Origin: Megalopta genalis
Lineage: Eukaryota > Arthropoda > Insecta > Hymenoptera > Halictidae
DNA length: 64,000 bases
Assembly (NCBI RefSeq): GCF_051020955.1
Contig: NW_027477004.1
Location: forward strand, 45,651 to 109,650
Direction: 5' to 3'
In this document: in pieces, positions 62,301 through 64,000 of the stretch
How positions within the stretch are numbered: the first letter of the stretch is position 1
How the letters are laid out: the number at the start of each line of letters is the position of its first letter
Notes under the pieces: generated by a model
Database searches by the model: none
The model's input: the letters and a program-made list of their open reading frames with translations, nothing else
What the model was told of the DNA's origin: nothing
Program-made: the position numbers and the translations under genes

Positions 62301-64000
62301 TAGCTTCAAATACAGGCGAAACAAACGAGTTAGCTACAAATCCATGCGAAACACATGATTCAGCTGCAAATCAATGCGATGTAGAAGGTTTAGCTTCAAA
62401 TCCATGCCAAACACATGATTTAGATTCAAATCCATGGGATGTAGAAGGTTTAGCTTCAATCCATGCGAAACACATTATAGAGCTGCAAATCAGTGCGAAG
62501 TAGAAGGGTCGGGTTCAAATCAATGCGATTCAAATGGTTCATTTTCAAATACTTGTGAAAGACATGATTTAGCTTCAGATGCATGCAAAACACATGATTT
62601 AGCTTTCTAATCAATGCGATGTAGAAGGGTTAGCTTCAAATCCTTGCAGAACACGTGATTTAACTTCAAATCCATGGAATGTAGAAGGTTTAGCTTCAAA
62701 TCCATGCGAAACACATTATTTAGCTGCAAATCAGTGCGAAGTAGAAGGTTCAGGTACAAATCCATGCGATTCAAATCGTTCATCTTCAAATACTTGTGAA
62801 AGACATGATTTAGTTTCAACTGCATGCGAAACAAACGAGTTAGCTTCAAATCAATGCGATGTAGAAAGTTTAGCTTCAAATCCATGCGAAACAAAGGGTT
62901 TCGCTACAAATACTTGTGATATACATTATTTAGCTACAACTGCATGCGAAACAAACGATTTAGCTTCAAATCAATGCGATGTAGTAGGTTCAGCTTCAAA
63001 TCCATGCGAAACATATGATTTAGCTTCAAATCAACTCGAAGTACAAGGCTAAGATTCAAATCCATGCGAAACAAATGGTTTAGCTACAAATACTTTTGAT
63101 ATACGTTATTTAGATTTAACTGCATGCGCAACGAACGAGTTAGCTTCAAATCCATGCGAAACACATGATTTAGCTTCAAATACTTGCGATATAAGTGATA
63201 TAGCTTCAAATACAGGCGAAACAAACGAGTTAGCTTCAAATCCATGCGAAAACACGATTTAGCTTCAAATCAATGCGATGTGGAAGGTTTAGCTTCAAAT
63301 CCAAGCGAAACTCATGATTTAGCTTCAAATACTTGCGATATAAGTGATCTAGCTTCAAATACAGGCGAAACGAACGAGTTAGCTACAAATCCATGCGAAA
63401 CACATGATTCAGCTGCAAATCAATGCGATGTAGAAGGTTTAGCTTCAAATCCATGCCAAACACATGATTTAGATTCAAATCCATGGGATGTAGAAGGTTT
63501 AGCTTCAAATCCATGCGAAACACATTATAGAGCTGCAAATCAGTGCGAAGTAGAAGGCTGGGGTTCAAATCAATGCGATTCAAATGGTTCATTTTCAAAT
63601 ACTTGTGAAAGACATGATTTAGCTTCAGATGCATGCGAAACACATGATTTAGCTTCAAATCAATGCGATGTAGAAGGGTTAGCTTCAAATCCTTGCAAAA
63701 CACGTGATTTAACTTCAAATCCATGGAATGTAGAAGGTTTAGCTTCAAATCCATGCGAAACACATGATTTAGCCTGCAAATCAATGCGATGTAGAAGGTT
63801 TAGCTCCAAATCCAAGCGAAACACATGATTTAGCTTCAAATACTTGCGATATAAGTGATATAGCTTCAAATACAGGCGAAACAAACGAGTTAGCTTCAAA
63901 TCCATGCGAAACATACGATTTAGCTTCAAACGAATGCGATGTAGAAGGTTTAGCTTCAAATCCATGCGAAAAAAAAGATTTAGCTTTCTAATCAATGCGA
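59341..64000 (+). repeat. Block T unit 3 and following array (cut by the window end)
   Basis: The stretch follows unit 2 with an offset near 3480 that drifts as many single bases are lost. From about 61414 it follows the part starting at 57999. After about 62200 the same module order (CCATGCCAAACACATG then CCATGGGATGTAG) recurs near 62400 and 63460, so the last 2 kb is made of shorter overlapping copies. No punctuation module is seen after 59260. Confidence 0.75.
61651..61770 (+). repeat. Fresh 60-bp dimer duplication
   Basis: Positions 61651-61710 and 61711-61770 are the same two-monomer unit, differing at one base (CCGTGGG against CCATGGG). The matching places in T units 1 (near 54451) and 2 (near 58231) have the dimer only once. 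This shows that a two-monomer step can be gained on its own. Confidence 0.88.

Larger units (their letters stand above)
1..64000 (+). repeat. 30-bp satellite/minisatellite array filling the window
   Basis: Every part of the window can be read as 30-bp monomers in one orientation. The core is close to TTAGCTTCAAATCNATGCGA and is followed by a 10-nt variable linker. Two common full monomers each contain 11 G or C out of 30 (37%). The core varies mainly at the base before ATGCGA (CCATGCGA against CAATGCGA) and by replacement with ACTTGCGA, ACTGCATGCGA, TGCAGGCGA or AAGCTGGAGGA. I saw no inverted monomer and no stretch of non-repeat DNA. The length implies about 2,130 monomers. Tandem order, single orientation and nested larger units are seen directly. 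Calling it eukaryotic satellite DNA is inference from scale and the absence of genes. Confidence 0.97.

Noticed and set aside
1..64000. CRISPR array (about 30-bp regularly spaced repeats)
   Set aside because: The spacing between cores is only about 10 nt, the linkers recur instead of being unique, there are around 2,000 units with many indels, and no cas genes are present.
1..64000. Pentapeptide-repeat or other known short-repeat protein family
   Set aside because: The + strand decapeptide has L and C five residues apart, but residues at the other positions do not fit the A(D/N)LXX pattern, and frames are broken every few hundred codons.
1..64000. Promoters, ribosome binding sites or terminators around the open frames
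   Set aside because: TATA-like and purine-rich strings such as TATAAGTGAT and GAAGG are parts of the linkers and occur hundreds of times, so they cannot be told from background.

Overview
The whole 64 kb window is one tandem-repeat array. I found no unique sequence, no recognisable gene, no RNA gene and no transposon. The basic unit is a 30-bp monomer of about 37% G+C, repeated roughly 2,100 times, always in the same orientation. Each monomer has a nearly constant core of about 20 nt (TTAGCTTCAAATCNATGCGA) followed by a variable 10-nt linker drawn from a small recurring set, for example AACACATGAT, TGTAGAAGGT, TATAAGTGAT, AACAAACGAG and TATACATTAT. An array this long and this hierarchical suggests a eukaryotic satellite or large minisatellite, such as heterochromatin near a centromere or telomere or on a sex chromosome. 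The species cannot be told from the sequence.

The many open reading frames are a by-product of the repeat. The period is divisible by 3, and the consensus lacks stops in up to four of the six frames. On the + strand one frame gives decapeptides such as DLASNPCETH and DLASNQCDVE, and another gives FSFKSMRCRR. On the - strand one frame gives VFRMDLKLNH and another CVSHGFEAKS. Three recurrent monomer variants break these frames, and all three are copied along with the larger units: a 31-nt 'punctuation' monomer preceded by a + strand TAA, a CTACAA module that puts TAG on the - strand, and 29-nt monomers. I therefore annotate no CDS.

Layout: Block X copy 1 (1-4708). Block Y (4709-26285) is a tandem of six multi-kb higher-order units; the first carries about 2.5 kb of X-like array inside it. 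Block X copy 2 (26286-31143) is a near-identical duplicate of the first 4.7 kb. Block Z (30841-34697) is a divergent subfamily in tandem 1.8-kb units. A mixed stretch follows (34698-36000). Block W (36001-40380) is a tandem of 1,830-bp units. Block V and a large duplication come next, in which 37497-44266 matches 47341-53844 and 40690-42350 matches 45616-47280. Block T (52771-64000) is a tandem of 3.1-3.5 kb units that runs off the window end.

Unit lengths and copy differences are multiples of 30 bp once the 31- and 29-nt monomers are counted. That is the pattern expected from repeated unequal exchange or amplification. No genes work together here. The interest lies in the repeat grammar: core plus linker alphabet, alternating dimers, punctuation modules and nested segmental copies.
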